From the NCBI GenBank assembly GCA_012960305.1, contig DUBM01000014.1, forward strand, positions 545,667-609,666: a DNA stretch of 64,000 nt, in the 5' to 3' direction. The notes beneath the pieces were generated by a model, which made no database searches, was not told the DNA's origin, and worked only from the letters and a program-made list of their open reading frames with translations. The DNA comes from Gammaproteobacteria bacterium. Lineage in GTDB: Bacteria > Pseudomonadota > Gammaproteobacteria > Pseudomonadales > Pseudohongiellaceae. A program made the translations under genes and the position numbers. Shown here piece after piece: positions 21,223 to 32,242 of this stretch. How positions within the stretch are numbered: position 1 is the stretch's first letter; the number at the start of each line of letters is the position of its first letter.

Positions 21223-22677
21223 CTAGCGTTTCCAAAACATTGGAGTAAAAAGAACCAATAGAGTGAACACTTCTAATCGACCTAACAACATTGCAAAACA
21301 AAGAATCCATTTCGCCGCGTTGGGCAGGTAGCCATAGGTCTCTGCAACGCTTGCCAGTCCTGGCCCAAGATTGTTTATACAAGCAGCAACCGCACTGAAA
21401 GCTGTGATGATATCGAGGCCTGTGGCAAGTAACGCCAAAAGCATCGCTATAAATGCCATCACGTAAACCGCGAAGAAGCCCCAAACAGACTCAATAATTC
21501 GATCTGGTACTGGGTTTCTGCCGAGTTTAATTGGAATAACCGCCTTAGGATGAATTAGGCGTTGCACCTCGCGAAAACCTTGTTTGAAAATTAACAGGAT
21601 CCGGATAGCTTTCATGCCGCCACCAGTAGATCCGGCACATGCACCGATGATTGCCGCATATAGCAACATATACGGTAAAAATAACGGCCAGGAACTGAAG
21701 TCTGCTGTGGTAAACCCCGTTGTTGTAGCCACCGAAACCACCTGGAATACACCCTTGATAGCAGAATCGAATACATTGGAATAAGTGGCAGAAAAATAGA
21801 GAACCAATACTGTAACCACAGAAACAGAAAAAAGGATAAAAGAATAAAATAAAAATTCCGGGTCGTTGAGGTAGTGTTTTATTCCCCGGCGTTGCCAAGC
21901 GGTAAAGTGTAATGCGAAATTGATGCCCGCAATGAACATAAATACAATTGCGACAAGTTCGACAGCGGAGTTATCAAAGAAACCCATGCTTTGATCGTGA
22001 GTAGAAAAACCACCGATGGCGACAGTAGTAAAGCTGTGACTTATGGCATCGAATAAATCCATGCCAGCCATCCAGTAAGCTAAAGCGCACACGATGGTGA
22101 GGGTTAAGTAGATGAACCACAATGCTTTTGCTGTCTCCGTTAATCTTGGGACGAGTTTATTGTCCTTAACTGGGCCTGGGCTCTCTGCGCGATAAAGTTG
22201 CATACCGCCAATACCAAGCATGGGAAGTAATGCCATTGCTAAAACGATGATTCCCATACCTCCAAGCCACTGTAATTGCTGCCGGTAAAATAATATAGAT
22301 TCTGGCAGGCTATCCAACCCAGAAATTACAGTAGCGCCCGTAGTCGTCAGCCCAGAAAGGGATTCAAATACCGCATCAGTTATGGATAGTTCCAGTGCCG
22401 TAGAAAGCAGAAAAGGCAGACAACCCGCAGTACCTAAAACTGCCCAAAAAAGCGTAACTACCAAGAACCCATCCTTGGTGCTAAGTTCTGTTTTTGACCG
22501 CGCAGTTGGTAAAAATAAAACCAGGCCGATAATAAATGTTATGAGAAATGAATTAATAAATACCATTGCCATACCATCGCCGTATCCCAAAGACACGGCG
22601 AATGGCAGAAAATTACTCAGCGCACTGAACAACATCAGTAAGAGGCCTAGAATCTTAACTATGATTGAAGCGTGCAT
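21223..22677 (-). CDS. trkH: Trk potassium uptake protein TrkH
   Basis: TrkH is the K+-translocating membrane subunit of the Trk system. The 484-residue protein has four pseudo-repeated pore loops with the expected filter segments: SGLTTTGATVISG, FTTVAIGGFSTHD, VATTTGFTTADFS and ACAGSTGGGMKAIR. Hydrophobic helices flank each. Its cytoplasmic regulator trkA lies 28 bp upstream on the same strand, so both are probably co-transcribed. Confidence 0.96.
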   Translation of the reverse strand: MHASIIVKILGLLLMLFSALSNFLPFAVSLGYGDGMAMVFINSFLITFIIGLVLFLPTARSKTELSTKDGFLVVTLFWAVLGTAGCLPFLLSTALELSITDAVFESLSGLTTTGATVISGLDSLPESILFYRQQLQWLGGMGIIVLAMALLPMLGIGGMQLYRAESPGPVKDNKLVPRLTETAKALWFIYLTLTIVCALAYWMAGMDLFDAISHSFTTVAIGGFSTHDQSMGFFDNSAVELVAIVFMFIAGINFALHFTAWQRRGIKHYLNDPEFLFYSFILFSVSVVTVLVLYFSATYSNVFDSAIKGVFQVVSVATTTGFTTADFSSWPLFLPYMLLYAAIIGACAGSTGGGMKAIRILLIFKQGFREVQRLIHPKAVIPIKLGRNPVPDRIIESVWGFFAVYVMAFIAMLLALLATGLDIITAFSAVAACINNLGPGLASVAETYGYLPNAAKWILCFAMLLGRLEVFTLLVLFTPMFWKR

Positions 22678-22705
22678 TATTTAATTATCGCGTTAGCAGA
22701 CTGGG

Positions 22706-24079
22706 TTAGAAAAAACTGAAGCCTACCTGGAAAAGGCGTTCAACTTCTCGGATTTTTTTTCTGTCGACGAGGAATAAAATTACGTGATCACCAGACTCAA
22801 CTACTGTGTCATCATGAGCGATTAAAACTTCATCGTTGCGCACTATTGCGCCGATAGTAGTACCTTCAGGCAAATCGATATCTTCTATTGCCCTACCGAC
22901 AACTTTCGAAGATGCTTTATCCCCATGGGCAATGGCCTCCATTGCTTCAGCCGCACCTCGGCGAAGTGAGTGGACTTTCACTACATCACCACGACGCACA
23001 TGGGTTAGAAGGCTACCAATTGTGGCTTGTTGAGGTGATATTGCAATATCGATCTCCCCGCCCTGAACTAAATCCACATAAGCAGGATTATTAATGGTGG
23101 CCATAACTTTCTTAGCGCCTAAGCGTTTGGCTAGCAAAGACGACATGATGTTCGCTTCATCATCATCGGTTAGAGCGAGAAACACATCAGTGTCTTCGAT
23201 GTTCTCATCGAGGAGTAGCTCTTGGTGAGATGACTCACCATTGAGCACGATCGCTTTATCTAAGTATTCAGATAAAAATGCGCAGCGCTTGAGATCTCTT
23301 TCAATAATTTTTACTTGATATCGTTGCTCGAGATTCTCTGCTAAGCGTAAGCCGATATTTCCGCCACCTGCAATTATTATACGCTTGTAAGGCCGGTCTA
23401 AACGGCGAAGCTCTCCCATGCAGGCGCGGATATTATTTTTGGCAGCAATGAAAAAAACTTCATCGTCTGCTTCAATTACTGTTGATCCTTCTGGGGTGAT
23501 AGGCCGGTCTTTGCGAAAAATCGCCGCCACCCGAGTTTCAACTGAAGGCATATGTTGGCGAAGGAATCTGATTTCTTGACCAACCAAAGGGCCACCATAG
23601 TAGGCTTTGACGGCTACGAGTTGGACTTTCCCATCGGCAAAATCAAGTACCTGCAATGATCCAGGCAAATCGATGAGGCTACTAATATAGCTTGAAACTA
23701 TGAGCTCTGGACTAATAACAACATCAACAGCGATGCCGTTTTTACCAAATAACTTATCGCTTACCAGATAAGAGGAAGACCGAATTCGACAGATTTTTTT
23801 AGGAGTTTGAAAAAGAGAGTAAGCGACTCTGCAGGCGACCATGTTAATTTCATCACTCTCTGTGACAGCGATAATCATATCGGCATCTTCACCGCCGGCA
23901 CGTTCTAAAACGTCAGGATGAGACGCCTCGCCAGTGATTGTTCCGATATCGATGTGGTCTTTAAGTTCACGAAGTTTTTCTGCGTCTGTATCGACAACAG
24001 TTATGTCATTGGCTTCGTTCGCCAATGTTTCGGCGAGGCTGCTTCCAACCTGATTTGCACCGAGAATAATTATTTGCAT
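22706..24079 (-). CDS. trkA: Trk system potassium uptake regulator TrkA
   Basis: TrkA is the peripheral NAD(H)/ATP-binding protein that gates TrkH. The 457 residues form two RCK halves. The first nucleotide-binding fold starts [19 protein letters not shown]; the second starts [18 protein letters not shown] (about residue 233). Each is followed by an RCK_C domain ([18 protein letters not shown] near the end). It lies between rsmB and trkH, matching Pseudomonas. Confidence 0.97.
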   Translation of the reverse strand: MQIIILGANQVGSSLAETLANEANDITVVDTDAEKLRELKDHIDIGTITGEASHPDVLERAGGEDADMIIAVTESDEINMVACRVAYSLFQTPKKICRIRSSSYLVSDKLFGKNGIAVDVVISPELIVSSYISSLIDLPGSLQVLDFADGKVQLVAVKAYYGGPLVGQEIRFLRQHMPSVETRVAAIFRKDRPITPEGSTVIEADDEVFFIAAKNNIRACMGELRRLDRPYKRIIIAGGGNIGLRLAENLEQRYQVKIIERDLKRCAFLSEYLDKAIVLNGESSHQELLLDENIEDTDVFLALTDDDEANIMSSLLAKRLGAKKVMATINNPAYVDLVQGGEIDIAISPQQATIGSLLTHVRRGDVVKVHSLRRGAAEAMEAIAHGDKASSKVVGRAIEDIDLPEGTTIGAIVRNDEVLIAHDDTVVESGDHVILFLVDRKKIREVERLFQVGFSFF

Positions 24080-24126
24080 GGGGCCTGTCTCATTGACTGC
24101 TTCGCCGGACCAAATTCTGGATTTTT

Positions 24127-25428
24127 CTACCTTTTTACAAGTAAGGAAAAAAAGAAACCATCAGAGCCAGTATTTGCGCTGGGCAGAAGCTGTCTTCCAT
24201 TGTCACATTCTACTCCCCAATCGGCCGCTATGCCTTCATATTTAGCGTTATCCGTGGATTCGAGAAACGCAGAAACAACGTCCTGATTTTCTTCTTTGAG
24301 AACCGAACAAGTGGTATATAAAAGCAGCCCGCCAGGTTTAAGACAAGCCCAAAGGCTTTCCAAAAGTGATTTCTGAGAATGTTGCAGTGAACTTAAGTCA
24401 GATTCCTTTCGCAATAGCTTAATATCGGGATGGCGGCGTATTACACCCGTTGCAGAACAGGGCGCGTCTAGCAGAATTCGATCAAAACCATTTCCGTCCC
24501 ACCAGCTATCAGTGTCAGAGGCATCAGCGCTAAGCAAAGTGGCCTTAAAGTGCAAGCGAAACAGGTTTTCTTTAATCTTTTTTAAGCGCTCAGAGGATAT
24601 GTCCATCGCAACACATTCCGATAGTGAGCGCTCACTTTCTAATATATGACAGGTCTTCCCGCCTGGTGCTGCGCAGGCATCCAATACACGCAAGCCTGGT
24701 TTTAATTGAAGTAAATCGGGGACGAGCTGTGAAGCCTCGTCTTGTACGCTCAACAAACCTTCATTAAAGCCGGGCAGTTTTTCGACAGACATTGGCTTGG
24801 TTAAGGTTAAAGCGGTTTTAGCGATTTGACCTAACGTTGCTTGGATATCAGCTTCTTCCAACGACTTCTGAATTTCACTAGGCGAAGATTTGCGAGTATT
24901 TGCTCGAAGGGTCATTGGTGGTCGTTGGTTATTATTAGTGAGAATTTCCTCTAAATGATTGCTTTGCTGAGTGGCAAGTTTATCGACGATCCATTTAGGA
25001 TGTGACATTCGAACAGATAGATCTGCCTTAGCAACGCAGTCTTTAACCATTTCGCTCTGTCTTTGATAGTTTCTGAGTACAGCGTTCACCAAACCCTTCG
25101 CCCATGGCTTATGCAGCTCACCGATAGCAGAAACTGTTTCATTGATAGCAGCATAATCGGCAATACTGAGTTCTCTTAATTGATAAAGTCCGATTATTAG
25201 CAGGCATCTAATATCGCTATCTTTCTTCTTAAGAGGGCGCTTCAAGAGCAGGGACAATTCGAACTCAAGTAGATGAAACCAACGACAACTACCGAAGCAA
25301 ATTTCTTGTAATAACGCATAATCTTTAGAGGTTTTGTGTTTACTCAAATGAGTAGTTAAAGAACCATTGCCCTTTAACAAATCTGAGAGAATGATTGCTG
25401 CTATAGCGCGGATATTAGTTGGTATCAT
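24127..25428 (-). CDS. rsmB: 16S rRNA (cytosine967-C5)-methyltransferase RsmB
   Basis: RsmB (433 residues) methylates C967 of 16S rRNA. An N-terminal NusB-like domain (residues about 5-140) is followed by the SAM-binding motif [15 protein letters not shown]. The motif IV cysteine stretch [19 protein letters not shown] and the catalytic [15 protein letters not shown] come after. Its start overlaps the fmt stop by 4 bp (ATGA), so def-fmt-rsmB read as one operon. Confidence 0.96.
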   Translation of the reverse strand: MIPTNIRAIAAIILSDLLKGNGSLTTHLSKHKTSKDYALLQEICFGSCRWFHLLEFELSLLLKRPLKKKDSDIRCLLIIGLYQLRELSIADYAAINETVSAIGELHKPWAKGLVNAVLRNYQRQSEMVKDCVAKADLSVRMSHPKWIVDKLATQQSNHLEEILTNNNQRPPMTLRANTRKSSPSEIQKSLEEADIQATLGQIAKTALTLTKPMSVEKLPGFNEGLLSVQDEASQLVPDLLQLKPGLRVLDACAAPGGKTCHILESERSLSECVAMDISSERLKKIKENLFRLHFKATLLSADASDTDSWWDGNGFDRILLDAPCSATGVIRRHPDIKLLRKESDLSSLQHSQKSLLESLWACLKPGGLLLYTTCSVLKEENQDVVSAFLESTDNAKYEGIAADWGVECDNGRQLLPSANTGSDGFFFSLLVKR

Positions 25429-26399
25429 TGTTCCAGGGCCGGCTCATCGGAGAAAGTTTTCCCAACTTCAAATAATGAAGGTTTAGAATTAAGCAAATCA
25501 CCTACCCCTGTAGCATTTTTACCTGGGAGTTGAACAGTGTAAATACGCAGAGCGGAATTCAAGCATCGCACGGTAAATGTATCTTTAGTAACTTCTATAA
25601 TCGTACCGCACTGCGTTTCAGAATTATTAGACTGTTCAGTAGGAATGTCAGCTCGGAGTATTCGTAATCGTTTCTGATCGAGAAAGCAATAAGCTGGAGA
25701 CCTCCCAATTCCTGCTCTTATTTGTCGTTCAATAAATTCTGACCGTTTAGACCAATCAATTAAGGCCTCAGTCTTGTGAAGCTTATCTGCATAACAACTA
25801 AGAGAATCATCTTGTTTTTCCGCATCTTCTAGCATTTCTGTCAAGTTATTAAGACAATGTAATAAGGCTTTCGAGCCACCGGCCATCAATTTCGTTTCTA
25901 GATCTACACGAGTATCACTGTCCAAAATGTTGACAAAACGCTTGTATAATATTTCACCAGTATCTAGTCCTTCGTCCATTTTCATAATAGTGACACCTGT
26001 CTCCTTGTCACCACTTAATAATGATCTTTCAATTGGTGCAGCGCCACGCCAACGCGGAAGTAATGAAGCGTGAACATTAATACATGCATATTTTGGTATG
26101 GCTAGTATCACTTTGGGTAAGATCAAGCCATAAGCAACTACCACTAGCACATCAGGAGAAATTTTCTCTAAAACATCCCGCTGTTCTTGCTCTTTTAAAC
26201 TTTCCGGTTGCAGTACCCGTAAACCATTTTCAAGTGCCAAATTTTTCACCGGGCTAGCTTGAAGTTTCTTGCCACGACCTGCTGGGCGATCGGGCTGCGT
26301 GTACACCGCAACTACTTCATGTTCTGAATCAATAATTGCAGATAGATGAGCAGCAGAAAATACAGGTGTACCTGCAAAACAGATTCGAAGTTTTTGCAT
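25425..26399 (-). CDS. fmt: Methionyl-tRNA formyltransferase
   Basis: Fmt formylates initiator Met-tRNA using 10-formyl-THF. The start is placed at ATG 26399 (MQKLRICFAGTPVFSAAHL), the universal N-terminus, giving 324 residues; an upstream in-frame start would overlap def by 29 bp. The formyl-THF site shows INVHASLLPRWRGAAPI and the GVTIMKMDEGLDTG segment. The C-terminal OB-like domain binds tRNA. It is just downstream of def, the usual pair. Confidence 0.97.
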   Translation of the reverse strand: MQKLRICFAGTPVFSAAHLSAIIDSEHEVVAVYTQPDRPAGRGKKLQASPVKNLALENGLRVLQPESLKEQEQRDVLEKISPDVLVVVAYGLILPKVILAIPKYACINVHASLLPRWRGAAPIERSLLSGDKETGVTIMKMDEGLDTGEILYKRFVNILDSDTRVDLETKLMAGGSKALLHCLNNLTEMLEDAEKQDDSLSCYADKLHKTEALIDWSKRSEFIERQIRAGIGRSPAYCFLDQKRLRILRADIPTEQSNNSETQCGTIIEVTKDTFTVRCLNSALRIYTVQLPGKNATGVGDLLNSKPSLFEVGKTFSDEPALEQ

Positions 26400-26403
26400 G
26401 AGC

Positions 26404-26910
26404 TTAGGTGGTCTTCTTTTGATCTTTTTCAAGCTTGTGACGAATTCGGGTTCGCTTTAGGGCGCTGATGTAGTCAACAAACAATTTGCCATCGAGATGA
26501 TCTATTTCATGCTGTACGCAAGTGGATAGAATACCTTCAGCATTGAGCTCAAGAGATGCACCGCTTCTATTCTGAGCGGACACTTTAATGGTTTTAGGTC
26601 GAGATACAGTTTCATAGAATCCAGGTACCGAAAGACAGCCTTCGTCGTACTCAGTGAGTTCGTCCTCAATTACTTCAAAACTTGGATTAATTAGCACATG
26701 GGGGCTATCTTTATTTTCCGATACATCTAGCACCAAAAGTCGCTTGTGGACATTGACCTGAGTTGCAGCAAGACCTATACCCTCTGCTTCATACATGGTT
26801 TCGAGCAGATCGTCGATAAATACATGTAGCTCTGCGTCGAAAACAGTTACGGGGGCTGCTATTTTTCGAAGCCTGGGATCGGGGAATTCCAGGATTTGTA
26901 AAATTGCCAT
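26404..26910 (-). CDS. def: Peptide deformylase
   Basis: Def removes the formyl group from nascent proteins. With the start at ATG 26910 ([14 protein letters not shown]) it is 168 residues, the normal size. All three motifs are intact: [16 protein letters not shown] and QHEIDHLDG, supplying the Cys and two His metal ligands plus the catalytic Glu. The longer frame from 26946 adds twelve unlikely residues. fmt follows 4 bp after its stop. Confidence 0.97.
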   Translation of the reverse strand: MAILQILEFPDPRLRKIAAPVTVFDAELHVFIDDLLETMYEAEGIGLAATQVNVHKRLLVLDVSENKDSPHVLINPSFEVIEDELTEYDEGCLSVPGFYETVSRPKTIKVSAQNRSGASLELNAEGILSTCVQHEIDHLDGKLFVDYISALKRTRIRHKLEKDQKKTT

Positions 26911-26946
26911 AGTCTCGAAATCCCTGATAAATAGGTAGAAAACCAA

Positions 26947-27361
26947 AAAAGCAGTCTGTAACGTGCTTTTAGTGCTGATTATACCGTATTGCTAAGTTAT
27001 CCATGTTACTAACAACAGAATTTTATTGATAAAAAAAATGGAAATTCAATAATTCTTATTGACATGCTAGCTGTAAACATTGGCGATAACTTAGTAATTG
27101 GCGCATGCGACGAAGTGGTTGCTCAGAGTAATTGGTCCGCAAGAACAAATTCATTTTAGTTTTATCGAGAAAAGCGGGCTTATATGGACTCATCAGGTGA
27201 GAATCCCTGTGGTGTTGAAATTGAATATCTTAGTTTTGCCAGAATTCTCGCAGATGACAATGTCGATATACGTAGAGTTCTAATAAATCACTGCCGTAAA
27301 AACATAAAAGGTGAGTAATCGCTTACTAACTGGTTAAAACCTTAGAATTACGGCTACAATT
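26947..27361. other. Gene-poor stretch upstream of the dprA remnant
   Basis: I see no supportable gene. A 44-codon open frame (27184-27318, plus strand) has protein-like composition (GVEIEYLSFARILADDN) but no recognised family. The region could hold the decayed 5' end of dprA or of the LysM-domain gene found here in Pseudomonas. The def promoter should lie near 26940-27060, which is AT-rich. Confidence 0.4.
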
Positions 27362-28176
27362 TTCCCAATTGCACTGGCCGAATATTTTTTCGACGAGGTT
27401 ACTGTTTTTGTCGACGCGGAGACCATGTCATCCTGAATAGACACAGTTTTTGTAAGTCTTGCCTTAACTGAAAAATTGGAAACATATTGTCAATACTATT
27501 TCCGGCCAGTCTAATTGTTGATAATTTTAAGCGCAGTCGTATGATATTCCGCGAACGGTTTCGTGCACCTTCTTGGAGTCGGAGCGGACGGGCTGTATCC
27601 ACGAAGCAATCAAAAGTTAGACGAGCAAATTATTAAAAACGGCTTACTGATATATGAGTTTCGGTTAGTTTCAGGCCCGATGCCGTAAAATTTTAGTCAG
27701 TGTAACCTAATAATTAGTGAACTAAGCCTCGGGCACTGCTAATAGAAGTTAATGAAAAGGCTGCGCTTCTATTACTGAAAGGTTTGCACTGGAATAGAAT
27801 CGAGACGTATTCGGAATGTCTGGTTCTATTAGTCGGATACAGGCCAAGTGGGCTCATCGCTTGATACAACAAGATACTGAATTAGCCGAACATCCCGTCG
27901 ACATATTGAAAAAATTTTCACGATACTGGACAATTCTGAATTTCGAAGATGTAATCCAAACAAGGGAAAGCAGGGTGATAGAATTTCTCGGTTCGCCAGA
28001 AGACTTTGCTCGAGAGCGAGAAAAATATTAAGCACATTAGATCAGCAGCCAGGTACTTTGGAAACATTTATAGAAAGAACCGGATTAGCCGGTTCAAAAT
28101 TCCGAACACCCTATTCGATTTGGAGCTACAGGGAAGAATTGAGAATGTGGATGGTCGTTATTCTAGACCTTCCTAG
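27362..28176 (+). pseudogene. dprA: Decayed dprA (smf), DNA-processing protein A
   Basis: DprA-like segments occur in order on the plus strand but in shifting frames with stops. At 27551-27688 the frame reads LLGVGADGLYPRSNQKLDE and NGLLIYEF (family: VLGTGLDxxYPxxN, NGxLxSEF). After a TAA, NFSQCNLIISELSLG stands for the signature NFPxRNRIISGLS. Then LLIEVNEKAA in another frame; NRDVFGMSGSIS (for REVFAVPGSI); AHRLIQQDTELAEHPVDIL (27816 on). Last, the C-terminal winged helix is split between GTLETFIERTGLAGSKF and LELQGRIENVDGRYSRP. The part before 27551 (FPIALAEYFFDEVTVFVDAE) is weaker. DprA loads RecA on incoming DNA in transformation; its position after def fits. At least four frame changes and several stops make it non-functional. 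Confidence 0.85.
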
Positions 28177-28246
28177 TGACTATTGCATACTCGAAGCGAC
28201 TCATGTAGTTTGCCCGTTTCTCTAGATTTAGTAGGACTTGAGGCCG

Positions 28247-28414
28247 ATGACGAAACCATTTGTTACCACTCTGAAGGGATCAAAATCTGACTTAACAATC
28301 ATGGAATTATTGGTACCAGCTGCCTCTGATTTGGCTGAACGAGTCGAAGCAGAGCACGCCGCAAATGTAGAGAAGGTTAAAGTTCGAGATGAAATTTTGC
28401 AGGCATTTCGTTAA
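28247..28414 (+). pseudogene. Short purE-like remnant (internally deleted)
   Basis: A 55-codon frame starts MTKPFVTTLKGSKSDLTIME, close to the N-terminus of N5-CAIR mutase PurE (V-x-x-x-M-G-S-x-S-D-x-x-x-M). It then passes directly into DLAERVEAEHAANVEKV, resembling the PurE C-terminal helix. The roughly 100 central residues of a normal 160-residue PurE are missing. In Vibrio-type genomes purE lies between dprA and tsaC, which is exactly this position. The similarity is short, so it could also be an unrelated small ORF. Confidence 0.4.
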
Positions 28415-28435
28415 TTTCTTATTGGGGTTCACCAA

Positions 28436-28990
28436 TTGAACAAGCTAGATCTTCAGGTAGCTTGTATACATCTTAGTGAAGGCAATATTATTGCTTATCC
28501 AACTGAAGCGGTGTGGGGACTAGGTTGTGACCCAAACAATCAAACCGCTGTAGCAAAACTTCTTGAGTTAAAGAAAAGGCCTGTCGAAAAAGGCCTTATT
28601 TTAGTTGCAGCACATCAATCGCAAATCTCCGATTTATTGAAGCCGCTTTCTAATCGACAAAAAGAATTACTGCAAAATACCTGGGCCCATCCAGTTACCT
28701 GGATCATTCCTGATTCACTAAATCTTATTCCGCACTGGATAAAAGGTAGCAATAATTCCGTTGCAATCAGAATAAGCAGTCATCCCGTCGTGCAGGGGCT
28801 CTGTTCCCAATTCGGGGGACCCGTCGTTTCTACCTCAGCTAATATAGCAGGAGGAGCGGAAACTAGATCTAGGTCAATGGTTGAGGAACAATTTGGTTCT
28901 AATATCGCTTACATCGTCGAGGGTAATCTTGGCGATGAGCCCAGACCTTCAGAGATCCGAGATCTTGTGAGCCAAGAAATTCTTCGATGA
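28436..28990 (+). CDS. tsaC: Threonylcarbamoyl-AMP synthase TsaC
   Basis: TsaC (YrdC/RimN) makes threonylcarbamoyl-AMP for the t6A37 modification of ANN-decoding tRNAs. The 184-residue protein has the family motifs YPTEAVWGLGCDP (residues about 21-33), KKRPVEKGLILVA, VAIRISSHPVV and GGPVVSTSAN. The predicted start is TTG at 28436 with GGGG about 10 bp upstream; no ATG fits. hemF and aroE follow on the same strand, the conserved order. Confidence 0.95.
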   Translation: MNKLDLQVACIHLSEGNIIAYPTEAVWGLGCDPNNQTAVAKLLELKKRPVEKGLILVAAHQSQISDLLKPLSNRQKELLQNTWAHPVTWIIPDSLNLIPHWIKGSNNSVAIRISSHPVVQGLCSQFGGPVVSTSANIAGGAETRSRSMVEEQFGSNIAYIVEGNLGDEPRPSEIRDLVSQEILR

Positions 28991-29055
28991 CCGGCCAGTA
29001 TAGCTGTGAAACAATGAATGAATTTGGAATGAGATATTTGTAGGGAGTAATCTAA

Positions 29056-29967
<912 letters not shown>

Positions 29968-30021
29968 GTACATCAGCAAACCAAATATAAAATGTAGAAA
30001 TATGAAAAGGCGAAAATAAAA

Positions 30022-30852
30022 GTGAGAAATTCAGTATCTCGTTATGCAGTTCTCGGCAGTCCTGTCGCCCACAGTAAATCGCCCCGCATTCATGCTGCCT
30101 TCGCTGCTGAGACTAATCAGCAGCTTGATTATACGGCGGTTGAAGTTACGGGAGAGAACTTTAATGCGTTCGCCAAGGATTTTTTTGCCAAAGGTGGTGC
30201 AGGCTTAAATATTACAGTACCTCATAAAGAGAAGGCCTTCAAAATTAGCAACTCTTGCTCAGAGCGAGCAATGTTAGCGAAAGCTGTGAATACCTTATTA
30301 CTTGATAAAGATAAGCGGATCTATGGTGACAACACCGACGGAATTGGTTTGCTCCGCGACCTGCAGAATAATCATGAATTGAGTATTAATAATAAGAACA
30401 TTCTAATACTCGGCGCAGGCGGCGCAGTTCGTGGCGTGCTCGCAACTTTAGCTTTAGAAGATGTTAGCTCAATTACAATAGCCAATAGAACAATTGCGAA
30501 GGCAGAATTGTTATGTGAAGAATTTTCTGCGTACGCGGAAGTTATGGCTACGGGATACGATGAACTTGGTCTAACTAAATTTGATCTAATCATAAATGGA
30601 ACTTCTATGGGCTTAAGCGGAGAAACTCCAGCACTGAGCCAAAGCGTATTGGCAGATCAATGCTGTTGCTACGATATGATGTATGGCAATGAAGAAACAG
30701 CTTTCGTAAAGTGGGCAAAAAATAATGGAGCGAATCAGGCAGTCGATGGGTTGGGCATGTTAGTAGAGCAAGCGGCAGAGGCATTCTATCTTTGGAGAGA
30801 AGTTCGGCCGGACACTGCAGCTGTCATTGCTGAGCTGCGAACTTTAGGATGA
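30022..30852 (+). CDS. aroE: Shikimate 5-dehydrogenase
   Basis: AroE reduces 3-dehydroshikimate with NADPH in aromatic amino acid synthesis. The 276-residue protein shows the shikimate-binding YAVLGSPVAHSKSPRIH and NITVPHKEKAF (catalytic Lys), GDNTDGIGLL, and the NADP motif ILGAGGAVRGVL with NRT at the second strand. It starts with GTG at 30022, after AAAAGG, 54 bp beyond hemF. Confidence 0.97.
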   Translation: MRNSVSRYAVLGSPVAHSKSPRIHAAFAAETNQQLDYTAVEVTGENFNAFAKDFFAKGGAGLNITVPHKEKAFKISNSCSERAMLAKAVNTLLLDKDKRIYGDNTDGIGLLRDLQNNHELSINNKNILILGAGGAVRGVLATLALEDVSSITIANRTIAKAELLCEEFSAYAEVMATGYDELGLTKFDLIINGTSMGLSGETPALSQSVLADQCCCYDMMYGNEETAFVKWAKNNGANQAVDGLGMLVEQAAEAFYLWREVRPDTAAVIAELRTLG

Positions 30853-31065
30853 CTGCAGGCTAAAAGCGCGAGGCTTCTTGATTTTTAGCTCTTAGCTCTC
30901 TTGTCAAAATTTAAATTTATAGCAAAGGTATTGGTTATGTCCGACCATTTTCCCCAGATCTGATCCCAACCTTTATCCCTTCTAGTGTCAATATATTCGC
31001 TTTTTCTTTTTGGTAACCAATTTAACTCTCAAAAAATAAAAAAAGAAAAAGCACAAAAAACAAGT

Positions 31066-31094
31066 AAAAAAAGGCTATTGAATTAACTATAGCC
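31066..31094 (-). terminator. Rho-independent terminator of the cox operon
   Basis: On the reverse strand GGCTAT (31094-31089) pairs with ATAGCC (31078-31073) around a 10-nt loop and is followed at once by seven T residues. It begins 23 bp after the stop codon of the last cox gene. The 264-bp gap up to aroE (30853-31116) holds nothing else I can support. Confidence 0.8.
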
Positions 31095-31116
31095 CTTTAT
31101 TGATCTTTTAGAAGGT

Positions 31117-31506
31117 TTAGTGTTCCTCTTCTGCACCACCGTGTTCTTCGCCATGGAGATCACTCGGGCCTAACGCTTCAGCGTTTGGATCGTGACCCAT
31201 GTAAGTGTAACGAGTTCCCGATGTGTAATTTCCTTCGATTGTTATAAATGCAATCAGAAGTAAAAGCACCATAGGTGGCCCTAAAATTGTAAAGACTAAG
31301 GCCATCCGTTCCCATACAGCATGCATGAAAATAGAGACGATGAACCCTGCTTTTAGCGCCATAAACAATATAACTAGAGTCCATCGCCACGCGCCTTGCA
31401 CTTCAAAAAAATCAACGGAATAGGAACAAGCACTAAGGAAGAATAGTAGCGTCCATATTTTGTAATAAATCCCAAGAGGATGTTGTTGACCTGCTTCAGC
31501 TGACAT
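31117..31506 (-). CDS. Cytochrome c oxidase subunit IV-like protein
   Basis: This 129-residue membrane protein has three hydrophobic helices (about residues 13-32, 38-62, 70-92), the pattern of the bacterial cytochrome c oxidase subunit IV family. The phrase VILFMALKAGFIVSIFMHAVWE is typical, with lysine and a helix-end F-M-H. The C-terminus is rich in His and Glu. It is the last gene of the cox operon, 12 bp after a subunit III gene, and is followed by a terminator. Its role is probably structural in the oxidase complex. Confidence 0.85.
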   Translation of the reverse strand: MSAEAGQQHPLGIYYKIWTLLFFLSACSYSVDFFEVQGAWRWTLVILFMALKAGFIVSIFMHAVWERMALVFTILGPPMVLLLLIAFITIEGNYTSGTRYTYMGHDPNAEALGPSDLHGEEHGGAEEEH

Positions 31507-31518
31507 CTCTGTCTCCTC

Positions 31519-32199
31519 TTACAATAAGTAGAAAAGTGCGAAAATGAATACCCAAACAAGATCAACAAAGTGCCAATAAAGACCCGCAATTTCCACGATC
31601 TCGAAGCCTTTGTCATCGTAATAACCTCGCTTAACTCTGAAGGCTACCCACAGGAGGTAGATAACACCCGCTGATACATGTAGACCGTGAAAGCCAGTAA
31701 TCATAAAGAAGACTGAGCCGAATTGAGGCGCTCCGAACGGATTACCCCAGGGCCTTACGCTCTCATCGACAATTAGCTTTGTCCACTCAAATGCTTGCAT
31801 GCCAACGAAAGACGCACCTAATGCAGCAGTAGCAACGATAAACCAAAAGGTTTTCTTCTTGTCTTTGCGATATCCCATGTTAACGGCAAGAGCCATGGTG
31901 CCCGAGCTAGTAATGAGGATAAACGTCATGATCGCAATTAGGATCAATGGTATTGGATCGCCGCCAAATGAAAGAGCAAAAATTTCGCTCTGAGGAGGCC
32001 ATGGCTGCGTAGTGGTTAATCGGACATTAAGATAACCGGTTAAGAAGCAAGTGAAAATGAACGTATCACTTAGCAGGAATATCCACATCATCGCCTTTCC
32101 CCAAGGCACATGGTACGCCTGCTTATCTGCAGACCAGTCGTCAACTAAGCCTAGAACACCGCTATGGAGTCCAGCTTCATTTACTGCGGTTCCACTCAT
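31519..32199 (-). CDS. Cytochrome c oxidase subunit III (second copy)
   Basis: The 226-residue protein is a heme-copper oxidase subunit III with about five to seven membrane helices. It has MWIFLLSDTFIFTCFLTGYLNVR near the N-terminus, FEWTKLI, FFMITGFHGLHVSAGVIYL and GLYWHFVDLVWVFIFALFYLL at the end, the classic subunit III C-terminus. A related subunit III-like gene precedes it by 43 bp. This copy is the more canonical of the two. Confidence 0.9.
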   Translation of the reverse strand: MSGTAVNEAGLHSGVLGLVDDWSADKQAYHVPWGKAMMWIFLLSDTFIFTCFLTGYLNVRLTTTQPWPPQSEIFALSFGGDPIPLILIAIMTFILITSSGTMALAVNMGYRKDKKKTFWFIVATAALGASFVGMQAFEWTKLIVDESVRPWGNPFGAPQFGSVFFMITGFHGLHVSAGVIYLLWVAFRVKRGYYDDKGFEIVEIAGLYWHFVDLVWVFIFALFYLL

Positions 32200-32242
32200 C
32201 CTAATTTCCCATTAACTTTCTAACAATTTTAAAAAAAGAAAC

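Noticed and set aside
26997..27005. TTATCCATG as a DnaA box upstream of def
   Set aside because: Two mismatches at the conserved 3' end.
27098..27283. Plus-strand 61-residue open frame before the dprA remnant
   Set aside because: It needs a TTG start, has no recognisable similarity, and another frame of similar length overlaps it.
27816..28031. 71-residue ORF as an independent gene
   Set aside because: Its N-terminal half matches an internal DprA segment (PGSI...AHRLIQQ), so it is part of the pseudogene.
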